Notes: generated from the letters alone by a model not told the origin. DNA of 64,000 nt from Sphingomonas flavescens (GCF_030866745.1 NZ_CP133016.1:186001-250000), one strand, 5' to 3'. Shown: positions 1 through 9,906, counted from the first letter of the stretch. Translations and numbers: made by a program.

Positions 1-49
1 CAGCACGGACGCGGCCTTCGAGTCGACGACGGTTTCGCTCTCGACGGCC

Positions 50-661
50 GTGCCGCGTCCCGAGGAGCGCCGCTCGGACGAGCGCATGTCGCCGATGCTG
101 CGCGTGGGCAAGCTTGTCGATTCCAGTGGCAGCGAGCAGTTGGTCAAAATCAAAAATTTGTCTGCTGGCGGCGTAATGGCCATCGTAACCCGTACGCCGA
201 CCACCGGCGAGCAAGTGAACATCGAACTTTCTTCGCAGCGCATTCCGGCGACAGTTGTGTGGATCCGTGGCGACATGGTGGGCCTGAAGTTTGAGCAGAA
301 TCTCGACCTCGGAGAGTTGCTCGCCGGCCGCAAACCACGGCACGGATTTCGCCCCCGTCCGCCCCGCCTCGAAATCCCATGCAAGGCTTCGGTCCGGGTC
401 GGCAAGACCTACTATACCGTCGACGTTCACGATATCTCGCTCGCCGGAATCAAGGTCGAGCCGATCGAGGAATATTGTGTCGGCAAGCAGGTCGTGGTGG
501 TGGTGGAGAGCCTCCATCCGATCAAGGGCGAAGTCCGCTGGTACAGTGACCGCAAGGCCGGCATCGTGTTCGACAAGCCGCTCGAGTTCCAGCAATTGTC
601 AGAATGGGTCGGCAAGCGGCTCGAGCTCGCCAGCCTGAAGGCTGCTTACAAAGCCGGCTGA
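50..661 (+). CDS. Tandem PilZ-domain protein
   Basis: The product has two PilZ-like modules, and PilZ domains usually bind cyclic di-GMP. Each half carries the D/N-x-S-x-x-G signature: NLSAGG near residue 38 and DISLAG near residue 128. Each is preceded by an arginine-rich stretch (RRSDER, and RPRPPR before the second), as expected for the RxxxR part of the binding site. No membrane segment or output domain is visible, so it is likely a small cytoplasmic c-di-GMP receptor. The GTG used here is the first in-frame start in the window, but the frame stays open to the left edge, so the true start could lie outside. A c-di-GMP phosphodiesterase is encoded at 20758..23046. Confidence 0.8.
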   Translation: MPRPEERRSDERMSPMLRVGKLVDSSGSEQLVKIKNLSAGGVMAIVTRTPTTGEQVNIELSSQRIPATVVWIRGDMVGLKFEQNLDLGELLAGRKPRHGFRPRPPRLEIPCKASVRVGKTYYTVDVHDISLAGIKVEPIEEYCVGKQVVVVVESLHPIKGEVRWYSDRKAGIVFDKPLEFQQLSEWVGKRLELASLKAAYKAG

Positions 662-704
662 GGGTTCCTACATTCCGCTCAGGCAATCAGCAGGAGCGGA
701 TAGG

Positions 705-1256
705 ATGGCGGAACAAGTCGCGGTGCTCGCGGGCGGGTGCTTCTGGTGCACCGAAGCAGTGTTCCTGGACGTGGTCGGCGTGAAGAAGGTCGAAAGCGGC
801 TACACGGGGGGACAGGTCGCCAATCCGACCTACAAGCAGGTCTGTGGCGGGGATACCGGCCATGCCGAGGCGATCCGCATCACCTTCGACCCCGACCAGA
901 TCAGCTACGACGATCTCCTCGACATCTTCTTCGCGACCCACGACCCGACCCAGCTCAACCGGCAGGGCAACGACGTGGGGACGCAATATCGATCAGCGAT
1001 CTTCCCCCAGGATGCCGAGCAGGCGGAGAAAGCTCGTGCCGGCATTGAGCGCGCCAACGCTGATCACGCCGGAAGGATCGTGACGACCATCGAGCCCAAG
1101 GCTGAATGGTATCCTGCCGAGGATTATCATCAGGATTATTGGGCCGGCGAGGGGCAGCGAAATCCGTACTGCCTCGCGGTGATCCCGCCCAAGCTGCAGA
1201 AGCTCCGCAAGAGCTTCCAGGCGCGTCTCAAGAGCGCGGGGCCGCAGCCCGCCTGA
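705..1256 (+). CDS. msrA: Peptide-methionine (S)-S-oxide reductase MsrA
   Basis: MsrA reduces the S-epimer of methionine sulfoxide in oxidised proteins and free methionine. The active-site motif GGCFWCTE lies at residues 10-17, with the catalytic cysteine in GCFW. The later blocks GxTGG, GHAEA and EDYHQDYW are all present, and the 183-residue length fits a stand-alone cytoplasmic enzyme. An AGGAG ribosome-binding site precedes the ATG. Its 3' end overlaps the convergent tsaC gene by 29 bases. No msrB is seen in the window. Confidence 0.95.
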   Translation: MAEQVAVLAGGCFWCTEAVFLDVVGVKKVESGYTGGQVANPTYKQVCGGDTGHAEAIRITFDPDQISYDDLLDIFFATHDPTQLNRQGNDVGTQYRSAIFPQDAEQAEKARAGIERANADHAGRIVTTIEPKAEWYPAEDYHQDYWAGEGQRNPYCLAVIPPKLQKLRKSFQARLKSAGPQPA

Positions 1257-2142
1257 GCCGGTCGTTGATCGCGGCGCCGAGACCTGTTTCAGGGACCGGC
1301 GCCACGGCGATTCTTGATTGGGCAGCGTCATCTGCTTGGTGCAGCACGTCGAATAGCCGTGCCGCGGCTTCCGTTAGATCACCGTCGGCGCTGAGTGTCG
1401 CGTCGCCGGCAAGATCTCCGAAGCCGATCCAGAACTCGTCTGGCTCCGCACTGGACGCGTTGAGACGCAAGGGCTTCGATGGTGCATAATGGCTCGCCAA
1501 TTGCCCGGGCGCCTCGATCTTCCCACCTTCGCTGGCGAGCGCGTCGACCTGGATCGGACCCGCGCGCAATAGCCGCAACGGTCCTCCCGTCGCCGCGACG
1601 ATCGTGGACTCGATGCCGCGTTCCGTCGGTCCACCGTCTATGATTAGCGGTACGCGTCCCCCCAAACTTTTCAATACATGTTTGGCGCGGGTGGGGCTGA
1701 TTGCGCCGCTTGCGTTGGCGGAGGGCGCGGCCAGCGGCCGCCCCGCCGCGCGCAGTAGCGCCTGCATCGCTGGATGCGCCGGCACGCGAAGCCCGATGGT
1801 CGGCAAGCCGGCGGTGGCGATCGAGGCGATCTGCGCTGCTTCGCGAAGTGGGACGACGAGCGTCAGCGGGCCTGGCCAGTACCGTGTCGCCAGCGCTTCC
1901 GCTTCTTCTCCGAACTCGCCGATCTCACGCGCGGCGGCGAGGTCGGGGACGTGCACGATGAGCGGATTGAACGACGGTCGACCCTTGGCTTCGTAGATGC
2001 GCGCGACGGCTTCGCCATTGGTCGCATCGGCCGCCAAGCCATAGACGGTCTCCGTCGGCACGGCGACGCACTGCCCGGCGAGGATCAAGCCAGCAGCTTC
2101 CGCTATCGTGGCATCGTCGAATTTCAGAACGTGGGTCTGCAC
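1228..2142 (-). CDS. tsaC: L-threonylcarbamoyladenylate synthase (Sua5/YwlC type)
   Basis: This enzyme makes threonylcarbamoyl-AMP from threonine, bicarbonate and ATP for the universal t6A37 modification of ANN-decoding tRNAs. The N-terminal YrdC domain shows the signature PTETVYGLA near residue 29 and the KGRPSFNPL block near residue 53. About 100 further residues after the YrdC core (from SHYAPSKP) form the C-terminal Sua5 domain, so this is the long Sua5 form and not the short TsaC form. The start is GTG. It is followed on the same strand by nothing, and it converges on msrA with a short overlap. Confidence 0.93.
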   Translation of the reverse strand: MQTHVLKFDDATIAEAAGLILAGQCVAVPTETVYGLAADATNGEAVARIYEAKGRPSFNPLIVHVPDLAAAREIGEFGEEAEALATRYWPGPLTLVVPLREAAQIASIATAGLPTIGLRVPAHPAMQALLRAAGRPLAAPSANASGAISPTRAKHVLKSLGGRVPLIIDGGPTERGIESTIVAATGGPLRLLRAGPIQVDALASEGGKIEAPGQLASHYAPSKPLRLNASSAEPDEFWIGFGDLAGDATLSADGDLTEAAARLFDVLHQADDAAQSRIAVAPVPETGLGAAINDRLRRAAAPRS

Positions 2143-2157
2143 GCCTCGCGGCTAGAG

Positions 2158-2181
2158 GATATTCCCGCCGTGCGGAATATC
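2158..2181. repeat. Short perfect inverted repeat between GntR and tsaC genes
   Basis: The arms GATATTCC and GGAATATC (8 bp each) flank an 8-base loop. The right arm overlaps the last codons of the GntR gene and the left arm lies 16 bases upstream of the tsaC start. No T-run follows on either strand, so it is not an obvious terminator. It could be an mRNA hairpin in a GntR-tsaC transcript or an operator. Confidence 0.4.
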
Positions 2182-2536
2182 AGGCGCGTTCGCGCTCCAG
2201 CAGGTCTTCGGCGTCGATGCCAAGCCGCCGCATGCGCGCGCGAATCTCGGGCCATTCTTCCTTGAGGAAGCGGTTGCGTTCGGAATCGCTCAGCCGTGCC
2301 CGCGCACCCTCGGCGACGAACATGCCGACGCCGCGCTTCACGACCACTAGGCCTTCGTCCTGGAAACCCTGATAAGCCTTGGCGACGGTAAGCGGATTGG
2401 CCTGCTGTTCGGCGGCCAGTGCGCGGACGGACGGAAGCGGGTCGCCATCAGCATATTTGCCCGCCATGATCGCGTCGGCGATGGTCTCGCGAAGGCGGAC
2501 GTAAACGGGCTTTTCGTGCTGAGTGCGTAGCGTCAT
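2180..2536 (-). CDS. GntR-family regulator, YtrA-like short form
   Basis: This 118-residue DNA-binding protein has an N-terminal GntR winged helix, with typical GntR text PVYVRLRETIADAIMAGKY and DPLPSVRALA, and NPLTVAKAYQ in the recognition region. Only about 45 residues follow, too short for FadR, HutC or MocR effector domains, which matches the YtrA subfamily. YtrA regulators usually control adjacent transporters or their own operon. A palindrome lies directly before its start codon (see the next entry), suggesting autoregulation. The tsaC gene follows 38 bases downstream and may be co-transcribed. Confidence 0.85.
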   Translation of the reverse strand: MTLRTQHEKPVYVRLRETIADAIMAGKYADGDPLPSVRALAAEQQANPLTVAKAYQGFQDEGLVVVKRGVGMFVAEGARARLSDSERNRFLKEEWPEIRARMRRLGIDAEDLLERERA

Positions 2537-2552
2537 GCTGTAGTAATACAGC
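2537..2552. promoter_or_regulatory. Candidate GntR operator
   Basis: A perfect palindrome, GCTGTA-GTAA-TACAGC, abuts the ATG of the GntR gene. YtrA-type regulators typically bind TGTA/TACA palindromes in their own promoter, so this fits an autoregulatory site. The palindrome is seen directly; the binding role is inferred. Confidence 0.5.
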
Positions 2553-2575
2553 GGATCGCAAAGAAGTTCAATGGC

Positions 2576-3160
2576 TTACTGCGGCGGCTGCCAAACGCTG
2601 ACGACCTCATCTAGCGCCGGGCGCGGCCGGTCTTCGAGTTCGCGGCTCTCGTGACCGATGAAGATGAACCCTGCAATCTGCTCATCCGCCTTGCAGAAGG
2701 CGTTGCGCACGACGTCGGAATACGTCCGCCAACCCGTGACCCAACCAGGCACGTAACCAAAGGCGTGGGCTGCCAGCAGCAGGTTCATCGCTGCCGACCC
2801 GCACGACAGTTCCTGTTCCCACACAGGCACCTTGTGGCCCTGAACGGGGGCCGAGATCAGAATGACCAATGCGCCCTGGTAATGGGAAAACGCGTGCTCC
2901 TTCTCGACCTTTGCCGCGGGGGCGTCGGGTTCCTCCTCGCGCAGCGCCCGCTGAAGAACGGCTTCGAACGCGTCGCGCTGATCGTCGCCAACGATGACGA
3001 ACCGCCAAGGCTCCAGATTGCCATGGTCGGGCGTGCGCGCAGCTATGGTCAGCATCTGCTCGAGCTCGGTCGGGGATGGGCCAGGCCCGACCAGTTCGCG
3101 CGGCTTTCCCGATCGCCGCGTTTGCAGCAGCGACAGGATGGAAGATGTGTCGTTCAGCAT
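2576..3160 (-). CDS. Nitroreductase-family protein, YdjA-like
   Basis: This is an FMN-dependent NAD(P)H oxidoreductase-fold protein. The sequence TRRSGKPR, followed by AARTPDHGNLEPWRFVIV, is the FMN-binding start typical of the YdjA branch of the nitroreductase family, and the C-terminal FIGH near residue 175 also fits. The preferred start is the ATG of MLNDTSS, because homologues begin just before the LLxxRRS segment; a GTG-like upstream extension of 13 codons is possible. The physiological substrate cannot be inferred. It is divergent from the POT transporter. Confidence 0.85.
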   Translation of the reverse strand: MLNDTSSILSLLQTRRSGKPRELVGPGPSPTELEQMLTIAARTPDHGNLEPWRFVIVGDDQRDAFEAVLQRALREEEPDAPAAKVEKEHAFSHYQGALVILISAPVQGHKVPVWEQELSCGSAAMNLLLAAHAFGYVPGWVTGWRTYSDVVRNAFCKADEQIAGFIFIGHESRELEDRPRPALDEVVSVWQPPQ

Positions 3161-3273
3161 GGTTGCAGGCCAGATAGGAGACAGCGCCCTCATCAACAAT
3201 GCGCTTCACAAGCGGGGATTCACCGCTAGGGTCGCGCGATTGCGCCGGGCTGGCGCGTGGGGAGAAATACCGG

Positions 3274-5085
3274 ATGGTCGATACACCAGGCGTCGAAGAA
3301 CCGTTTTCGCCTGCTTCGGGCAAGACCAATCCAGCGGACAAGGGCACTTGGTTTGGCCATCCGCGGCAGCTGGCACGGTTGTTCACCACCGAAATGTGGG
3401 AACGCTTCGGCTATTACGGCATGCGGGCGTTGCTGACGCTCTATCTGACCAAGCACTTCCTCTTTTCCGACCAGCAGGCGACTGGCCTCTACGGCGGCTA
3501 CACCGCGCTGGTTTACCTGACCCCGCTGATCGGCGGCCTTCTGGCCGACCAATTCCTCGGCTCCAAGCGCGCGGTGAAGTTCGGCGCGCTGGTCATGGCC
3601 ATCGGCTATTTCACGCTCGCCTTCGGCGGTTCGCCGGCCAAACCCTATGCAATGATCGACGGGCAACGTTACGAGGTCGTCGTCGACAATTTCGTGGACC
3701 GTCCGACCAGCAGTCCGAACGAGGCGCGCTTCGTCGTCGACAACGGCAAGAAGCTGCAGATCCGCGGTAACGAGGACAGCTCGGTCTCGCTGCTCGACAA
3801 CGGCACCGAAGTGAAACGCGTCGCCAAGGGCGGCTTCGAGGCGGGCGCGGACCGCAACTCGCTGACGGTGATGATCATGCTGATCGCGCTGTCGCTGATC
3901 TCGGTCGGCAACGGTTTCTTCAAGCCGAATATCTCGACCATCGTGGGTACGCTCTACGACCAAGGTGACAAGCGCCGCGATGCCGGTTTCACCATCTTCT
4001 ACATGGGCATCAACCTCGGCTCGGTACTCGGCCAGTTCTTCTGTCCGATCCTGGCCGATACGCTCGGCTGGTGGGCGGGCCTAAGCCTTGCCGGTGTCGG
4101 CATGCTGATCAGCTATGGCCTGATGCAATTCGATGGCGGCCGTCTCACGGGATATGGCGACCGGCCGGACGGCGCGCCGAACAAGGATGTCATGATCTAC
4201 ATCGGCGCGCTGATCGCGGTGCCGGTGCTCGTGTTCCTGTTCTTCAACCTGATGAACTCGCCGCCGCCGGCGGAAGGGTCGGGCTTCGTCGGCTACCTGT
4301 TGTCGCTCTCGCTGATGGGCAAGCTGCTGTTCGGCACGTTCATCATCGCCGTTCCCGCTATCCTCGCATGGTCCTATGCCAAGGGCACGCGGACCGAGGC
4401 ACAGATGATGACCGCGGCGATGGTCCTGATCGTCTTCAACGTCTTCTTCTGGACCTTGTTCGAGCAGGCGGGATCGTCGCTGACGCTCTTCGCGGACCGG
4501 AACACCAATCGCGACTTCCTCGGCCTGTTCACAATGTCGGCGCCGCAGACGCAGCAGTTCAACCCGTTCTTCATCGTCGTCTTCGCGCCGATCATGAGCA
4601 TCGTCTGGACGACCCTCGCCAAACGGGGGCTAGAGCCGTCGATTCCCGTCAAGTTCGCAATTGCGCTCGCGGGCGTCGGTGCCGGCTTCCTTTTCCTGGT
4701 GTGGGGTTCGACCTTCGCTAGTGCGGGGAACAACTGGCAGGTCGGCTTGTGGTGGCTCGCGGGCCTTTACCTGTTCCACTCGCTTGCCGAGCTCTGCATC
4801 TCACCGGTCGGGCTCAGCATGATCACCAAGCTGTCCATTGCCCGCGTCGTCGGGCTGATGATGGGCGTCTGGTTCCTGTCGATCTCGGTTGCGCAATATT
4901 TCGCTGGGATCGTGGCCCAGTTCTCCAGCGTCGATACGGTTGGCGGACAGGTCACCAACCTGAAGGTCAGTCTGGACACCTACATGCACACGTTCACGAC
5001 CATCGCATGGATCGCGATCGGCGCGGGTGTAGCGCTGTTCCTGCTGTCATGGCCGCTCAAGAAATGGATGCACGGAGTTAATTGA
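3274..5085 (+). CDS. POT/PTR-family proton-dependent oligopeptide transporter
   Basis: This inner-membrane symporter of the MFS superfamily would import di- and tripeptides with protons. The first helices carry the family marks EMWERFGYYGMRALLTLYL and GGLLADQFLGSKRAV, and NxGSVLGQFFCP follows later. At 603 residues it is longer than most POT proteins because of a hydrophilic insert at about residues 125-200 between helices, which looks periplasmic. The ATG chosen has a GGGGAG ribosome-binding site; an earlier in-frame start lacks one. It overlaps the next gene by one base, so peptide uptake and the downstream amidohydrolase-fold proteins are probably coupled. Confidence 0.9.
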   Translation: MVDTPGVEEPFSPASGKTNPADKGTWFGHPRQLARLFTTEMWERFGYYGMRALLTLYLTKHFLFSDQQATGLYGGYTALVYLTPLIGGLLADQFLGSKRAVKFGALVMAIGYFTLAFGGSPAKPYAMIDGQRYEVVVDNFVDRPTSSPNEARFVVDNGKKLQIRGNEDSSVSLLDNGTEVKRVAKGGFEAGADRNSLTVMIMLIALSLISVGNGFFKPNISTIVGTLYDQGDKRRDAGFTIFYMGINLGSVLGQFFCPILADTLGWWAGLSLAGVGMLISYGLMQFDGGRLTGYGDRPDGAPNKDVMIYIGALIAVPVLVFLFFNLMNSPPPAEGSGFVGYLLSLSLMGKLLFGTFIIAVPAILAWSYAKGTRTEAQMMTAAMVLIVFNVFFWTLFEQAGSSLTLFADRNTNRDFLGLFTMSAPQTQQFNPFFIVVFAPIMSIVWTTLAKRGLEPSIPVKFAIALAGVGAGFLFLVWGSTFASAGNNWQVGLWWLAGLYLFHSLAELCISPVGLSMITKLSIARVVGLMMGVWFLSISVAQYFAGIVAQFSSVDTVGGQVTNLKVSLDTYMHTFTTIAWIAIGAGVALFLLSWPLKKWMHGVN

Positions 5086-6491
5086 TGCACAAAGGGGGCG
5101 CGCTTTCGCTGATCGCTCTGGCGCTGTCGGCTTGCGCCGGCATGGGCGGCGAGGCGAAGGGGCCGCCCCCCATCCGCATCAATGAAGATCCCTATCCTTC
5201 GACCTACGCTCGCTATCCGGGCGTGCCGACGGTCATCCGTCACGCCACCGTTTTCGACGGCGAGGGGCGGCAAATCAACGACGGCGAAGTCGGTTTGGTG
5301 GACGGAAAGATTGCTTGGGTCGCCCCTTCTGGCGGCGCGGAAAGCATGAATTTCCAAGGGCCGCACGTTGAGATTGACGGCACGGGCAAGTTCATCACCC
5401 CAGGCGTCATCGACGTCCATAGCCACCTTGGCGACTATCCGTCGCCCGGTGTCGAGGGCAATTCCGACGGGAACGAAGCGACAGGTCCTGTCCGTCCCGA
5501 GGTTTGGGCCGAACATAGCGTCTGGCCCCAAGACCCCGGCTTCAGCCGCGCACTGATCAACGGCGGCGTGACCACGCTGCAGATCCTGCCCGGCTCAGCC
5601 AATCTGTTCGGCGGCCGCTCGGTCGTGCTCAAGAATGTTCCGGCGCGAACGGTGCAGGGCATGAAGTTCCCCGGCGCACCCTACGGGCTCAAGATGGCCT
5701 GCGGCGAAAACCCTAAGCGCGTCTACGGATCGAAGGGCAACATGCCCGGCACACGCATGGGCAATATCGCGCTATCCCGTCAGACTTGGGCCAAGGCGCA
5801 GGACTACAAGCGCAAATGGGACAAATACGAGAAAGACGGCGGCGACATGCCGGAACGCGATCTCGCCATGGACACGCTCAAAGGCGTGCTCGACGGCAAG
5901 ATCCTCGTCCACAACCACTGCTATCGCGCGGACGAAATGGCCAACATGATCGATATGTCGAAGGAGTTCGGCTATCGCATCTCGGCGTTCCACCACGCGG
6001 TTGAAGCCTACAAGATCGCCGACCTGCTGGCCGCCAATGGCATTTGCGCGGCGATGTGGGCCGATTGGTACGGCTTCAAGATGGAAGCCTATGACGCGAT
6101 CAAGGAAAATATCCCCTTCGTGCACAATGCCGGCGCCTGCGCGATTGTCCACTCCGACGACCCCAACGGCATCCAGCGCCTGAACCAGGAAGCGTCGAAG
6201 GCGCTCAGCGACGGCATCCGCGCCGGCATTCCGGGCCTCAATGAAGCAGTCGCCTGGACCTGGCTGACACGCAATCCGGCGCGCGCGCTCGGCATCCTCG
6301 ACAAGACCGGGACCCTGACGCCGGGCAAGGAAGCCGACGTCGTGCTGTGGAACGGCGATCCCTTCAGCGACTATTCGCGGCCCGAGCGCGTCTGGATCGA
6401 CGGCGCGCTGATGTACGACGCCAACGATCCCAAGCGGCGGCCGGTCAGCGACTTCGAGCTTGGCCAGCCCGGCCAGGGAGACGTCAAATGA
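5085..6491 (+). CDS. Amidohydrolase, predicted exported lipoprotein
   Basis: This is a metal-dependent hydrolase of the amidohydrolase superfamily (imidazolonepropionase/prolidase-like branch). An N-terminal signal with lipobox LSAC at residues 13-16 predicts a periplasmic lipoprotein. Metal-site motifs are present: HSHLG after TPGVIDV, HNHCY, HHAVEAYK, and the terminal acid in HSDDPNG. Residues 370-420 give the usual C-terminal return to the composite beta domain (TPGKEADVVLWNGDP). The ATG overlaps the POT stop as TGATG. Co-transcription with a peptide transporter suggests a peptidase-like substrate, but that is inference. Confidence 0.85.
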   Translation: MHKGGALSLIALALSACAGMGGEAKGPPPIRINEDPYPSTYARYPGVPTVIRHATVFDGEGRQINDGEVGLVDGKIAWVAPSGGAESMNFQGPHVEIDGTGKFITPGVIDVHSHLGDYPSPGVEGNSDGNEATGPVRPEVWAEHSVWPQDPGFSRALINGGVTTLQILPGSANLFGGRSVVLKNVPARTVQGMKFPGAPYGLKMACGENPKRVYGSKGNMPGTRMGNIALSRQTWAKAQDYKRKWDKYEKDGGDMPERDLAMDTLKGVLDGKILVHNHCYRADEMANMIDMSKEFGYRISAFHHAVEAYKIADLLAANGICAAMWADWYGFKMEAYDAIKENIPFVHNAGACAIVHSDDPNGIQRLNQEASKALSDGIRAGIPGLNEAVAWTWLTRNPARALGILDKTGTLTPGKEADVVLWNGDPFSDYSRPERVWIDGALMYDANDPKRRPVSDFELGQPGQGDVK

Positions 6492-7894
6492 CGCGGCGCC
6501 TGTCATGGTGGGGAACGGCGGGGATCGTTTGCGGGCTGGCCGGTGCCTTCGTTGGCTGGAAGGCCAATGCCCAGACCTTCGCCATCGTCGGCGGGACTGT
6601 CGCGCTTGGCGACGGGTCGGAACCGATCCCGAATGGGACTGTGCTGGTTCGCGACGGGCGGATCGTCGCTGCGGGCGGGATGCAGTTCAAGCTGCCGGCC
6701 GGAATGCAAGTCATCGATGCGCACGGCAAATGGGTCACGCCGGGCATCGTCGGCGGCTTCTCCCGCCTCGGCCTGAGTGATGTGGACCTGTCGGCGGATG
6801 GCTCCAACGACACCACGGCGGACGGACCGTTCAGCGCGGCGCTGGATGTCGTGCCGTCGATCAATCCGCTTGCCACCCCGATTGCCGTGAACCGCGCGGA
6901 CGGTGTCACGCGTGCGCTCGTCGTGCCCAACGTCGGCAAGAGCATTTTCGCCGGGCAGGGCGCGGTCATCGATACGGGCGCGGACATGGACCCGATCACG
7001 GCGCCACGGAAATTCCAGTTCGTCGAGCTGGGAGAGACCGGCAAGGACAAGGCGGGCGGCTCCCGCTCTTCCGCGCATGTGCTATTCCGAAACGCGTTGC
7101 GCGAAGCCGCTGAATTGCGGCGTTTCGCCGCGCCGTTGCGGGGAGCGGCACGCGGCACCTCGCAGTCGGCGGTGGTCACTAACCCGAATGAATCGCGCAC
7201 GCTCGGGCCAGACGCACGGCGGAGCGACGACGTCCTCCTCACCCGCTTCGACGCAGCGGCGCTCGTGCCGGTCTTGCAGGGCCGTCAGTATCTCCTCGTC
7301 CATGCCGAGCGCGCCAGCGACATCCTGCAGGTCATCGAGCTTGGCCGGGAATTTCCGACGCTGAAGCTGGTGCTGGTTGGCGCCAGCGAAGGCTGGACCG
7401 TGGCCGACCGCATTGCGCGCTCCGGCATTCCCGTCATCGCCTCGGCGGTGAACGACCTGCCGGCCGCGTTTGAGCAGATTGCGGCTACCCAATCGAATAT
7501 CGGCCGCATGCGCCGCGCGGGTGTGAAGGTGTCGATCGGCATGATTGACGACAGCGACACGCGCTACATCTTCAATCAGCGCCAATATGCCGGCAACCTC
7601 GTTGCGCTGCAGAAGCTGCCCGGCGCCGCCGGCGTCAGCTGGGGCGAGGCGCTGGCGTTGATCACCTCTCGGCCAGCCGAAGCGGTCGGCATGGGAAGCG
7701 AGATCGGCAGCCTCGCCAGCGGCCGCCGGGCCGACGTCGTCGTCTGGTCTGGCGATCCGCTGGAAGTCGCCAGCGCGGCGGAACAAGTGTATATCGATGG
7801 CGTGCGGCAACCGCTCGATACTCACCAAACCCGCCTTCGCGACCGCTATCGCGACCTCAGGCCCAGCACGCTGCCGCAGGCGTACCGGCATTGA
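6488..7894 (+). CDS. Amidohydrolase-fold protein lacking the metal-binding HxH
   Basis: This is a paralogue-like partner of the preceding gene with an ATGA overlap. A signal peptide or anchor is present (residues 1-30, ending near ANAQ). The composite beta domain is intact (IVGGTVALGDGSEPIPNG at the start; SGRRADVVVWSGDPL at the end). However, the strand-1 HxH is replaced (VTPGIVGGFSRLG), and the position of the later metal-ligand histidine reads LVGASEGW. The metal site therefore looks degraded, and the protein may act as a subunit or a binding protein. No disruption of the reading frame is seen. Confidence 0.8.
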   Translation: MTRRLSWWGTAGIVCGLAGAFVGWKANAQTFAIVGGTVALGDGSEPIPNGTVLVRDGRIVAAGGMQFKLPAGMQVIDAHGKWVTPGIVGGFSRLGLSDVDLSADGSNDTTADGPFSAALDVVPSINPLATPIAVNRADGVTRALVVPNVGKSIFAGQGAVIDTGADMDPITAPRKFQFVELGETGKDKAGGSRSSAHVLFRNALREAAELRRFAAPLRGAARGTSQSAVVTNPNESRTLGPDARRSDDVLLTRFDAAALVPVLQGRQYLLVHAERASDILQVIELGREFPTLKLVLVGASEGWTVADRIARSGIPVIASAVNDLPAAFEQIAATQSNIGRMRRAGVKVSIGMIDDSDTRYIFNQRQYAGNLVALQKLPGAAGVSWGEALALITSRPAEAVGMGSEIGSLASGRRADVVVWSGDPLEVASAAEQVYIDGVRQPLDTHQTRLRDRYRDLRPSTLPQAYRH

Positions 7895-8547
7895 CCCCGC
7901 AGGCTGGCCTCTTCCTGTCCGCTCTCGCGTTCGTGGGAACGCACTTCCTGATGTCTCATCCGCTGCGCGGGCCGATGGTCCGTGCGATGGGGGAGAAGGC
8001 CTTTCAGGGCGTCTATTCGCTGATTTCGCTGATCCTGTTCGGCCTGATGATCTATTTCTACCGGGTCATTGGCCGCGAGCCGCCGCTGTGGGATGCCGGT
8101 CAGGCTGGTTGGGTCGCCGGCACGATCCTGATGTGGCTTGGTTCCGTCCTGTTCGTCGGTTCGTTCGTGAAGAACCCGGCTTTGCCCGGTGCGAAAGGTC
8201 CGCGTGGCGGCCCGCATGGCGTGTTCACCATCACGCGCCATCCGATGATGTGGGGCTTCGCCTCATGGGCTGCGGTTCATCTGGCCGTCGTCGCGATGCC
8301 CAAGGCGATGGTCTTCGACGGCGCGATCCTCGTCCTCGCGCTGTTCGGTGCGGCGGGACAGGACAGCAAGAAGGCCGCGCAGATGGGCGAGGCGTGGCAC
8401 GAATGGACGGCGCAGACCGCCTTCATTCCGTTCAGCCGCGGTGTGGGCAATCCGGGTGCTGTTGCGCTGATCGGCGGCACCTTGCTGTTCCTGATTGCGA
8501 CATGGGCGCACCCGATGCCGGCGGGAATCTGGCGCTGGATCGGCTAA
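7891..8547 (+). CDS. NnrU-family membrane protein
   Basis: NnrU proteins are small integral membrane proteins first noted beside nitrite/nitric-oxide reductase genes, but their biochemical role is not settled. Five to six hydrophobic segments are visible. The signature ITRHPMMWGFASWAAVHL lies near residues 110-130, as in isoprenylcysteine methyltransferase-like NnrU proteins. Translation appears to start at a TTG overlapping the stop of the previous gene (TTGA), so it belongs to the POT-amidohydrolase transcription unit by position. No denitrification gene is nearby. Confidence 0.82.
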   Translation: MTPQAGLFLSALAFVGTHFLMSHPLRGPMVRAMGEKAFQGVYSLISLILFGLMIYFYRVIGREPPLWDAGQAGWVAGTILMWLGSVLFVGSFVKNPALPGAKGPRGGPHGVFTITRHPMMWGFASWAAVHLAVVAMPKAMVFDGAILVLALFGAAGQDSKKAAQMGEAWHEWTAQTAFIPFSRGVGNPGAVALIGGTLLFLIATWAHPMPAGIWRWIG

Positions 8548-8565
8548 GCGCGCTAGAGACGCGTC

Positions 8566-9906
8566 ATGACGCGTAAATTCTTCGGCACCGACGGCATCCG
8601 CGGGACCACCAACACCGAACCGATGACCGCCGAAACCGCGCTTCGGGTGGGGCAGGCGGCAGGCGCCCATTTCCTGCGCGGCGACCATCGCCACCGCGTG
8701 GTGATCGGCAAGGATACGCGGCTCAGCGGCTACATGATGGAATCGGCGATGGTTGCGGGCTTCACCAGCGTCGGCATGGACGTCGTGCTGGTCGGGCCGA
8801 TGCCGACGCCCGCAGTCGCGATGCTGACGCGTTCGATGCGAGCCGATCTCGGCGTGATGATTTCCGCCTCGCACAATCCCTACGCCGACAATGGCATCAA
8901 GCTGTTCGGGCCTGACGGTTACAAGCTCAGTGACGACGCGGAACGGTCGATCGAGCGGCGGCTCGAGAAGCAACCGAAGCTCGCCAAGTCGGAACTGATT
9001 GGCCGCGCGCGCCGCATCGACGATGCGCGCGGTCGCTACATCCACTTCGCGAAATCCACCTTCCCCGAGCACTTACGCCTGGATGGCCTCAAAGTGGTGG
9101 TCGATTGCGCCAATGGCGCCGCCTACCATGTGGCGCCCGAAGCCCTGTGGGAGCTGGGCGCGGAAGTGATCCCGCTCGGGGTTTCGCCGGACGGCACCAA
9201 CATCAACGACGGCTGCGGCTCGACGCATCCCGATCTGCTGCAGCAGACGGTCGTTGCGAGCGGCGCGGACATCGGCCTTGCGCTCGATGGCGATGCGGAT
9301 CGCCTGATCGTGGTCGACGAGACCGGCCGCCTGATCGATGGAGATCAGCTCATGGCGCTGATCGCGCTGGGCCTGAAGGGCCGCGACGAGTTGCGCGGCG
9401 ATGGGGTGGTAGCAACGGTCATGTCCAACCTGGGTCTCGAGCGGAAGCTCAGCAGTGCGGGCCTCAAGCTCCACCGCACGGCGGTCGGCGACCGCTACGT
9501 TCTGGAACACATGCGCAAGTCCGGCTGCAACGTGGGTGGTGAGCAGTCGGGCCACATCATCCTGACCGATCATTCGACGACGGGAGATGGTCTCGTCGCG
9601 GGTCTGCAGGTGCTGGCGGCGCTGGTCGAAGCGAGCGTCCCGGCAAGCACCTTGCTTCGCCAATTCGAACCGCTTCCGCAACTGCTCAAGAACGTGCGCT
9701 TCACGGGAGGCGGGGAACCGCTCGAGACGGACGGAGTCCGCAAACGCATCGCGGCTGCGGAGGCCGAGCTCGAAGGGCGTGGCCGCCTCGTCATTCGCAA
9801 GTCCGGCACCGAGCCGCTGATTCGCGTGATGGCCGAGGGTGACGATCCCGCGCTGGTCGAACGCCTGGTCGACGACATTTGCGAGGCCGTGAAAGCCGCG
9901 GCGTGA
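8566..9906 (+). CDS. glmM: Phosphoglucosamine mutase GlmM
   Basis: GlmM converts glucosamine-6-phosphate to glucosamine-1-phosphate for UDP-GlcNAc, peptidoglycan and LPS synthesis. The N-terminal FGTDGIRG, the phosphoserine loop [16 protein letters not shown] (about residue 103), the metal loop DGDADR and the C-terminal phosphate-binding [12 protein letters not shown] are all present. The 446-residue length is standard. No ftsH or folP gene is adjacent upstream as in some genomes; folP lies about 3.3 kb downstream. Confidence 0.97.
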   Translation: MTRKFFGTDGIRGTTNTEPMTAETALRVGQAAGAHFLRGDHRHRVVIGKDTRLSGYMMESAMVAGFTSVGMDVVLVGPMPTPAVAMLTRSMRADLGVMISASHNPYADNGIKLFGPDGYKLSDDAERSIERRLEKQPKLAKSELIGRARRIDDARGRYIHFAKSTFPEHLRLDGLKVVVDCANGAAYHVAPEALWELGAEVIPLGVSPDGTNINDGCGSTHPDLLQQTVVASGADIGLALDGDADRLIVVDETGRLIDGDQLMALIALGLKGRDELRGDGVVATVMSNLGLERKLSSAGLKLHRTAVGDRYVLEHMRKSGCNVGGEQSGHIILTDHSTTGDGLVAGLQVLAALVEASVPASTLLRQFEPLPQLLKNVRFTGGGEPLETDGVRKRIAAAEAELEGRGRLVIRKSGTEPLIRVMAEGDDPALVERLVDDICEAVKAAA

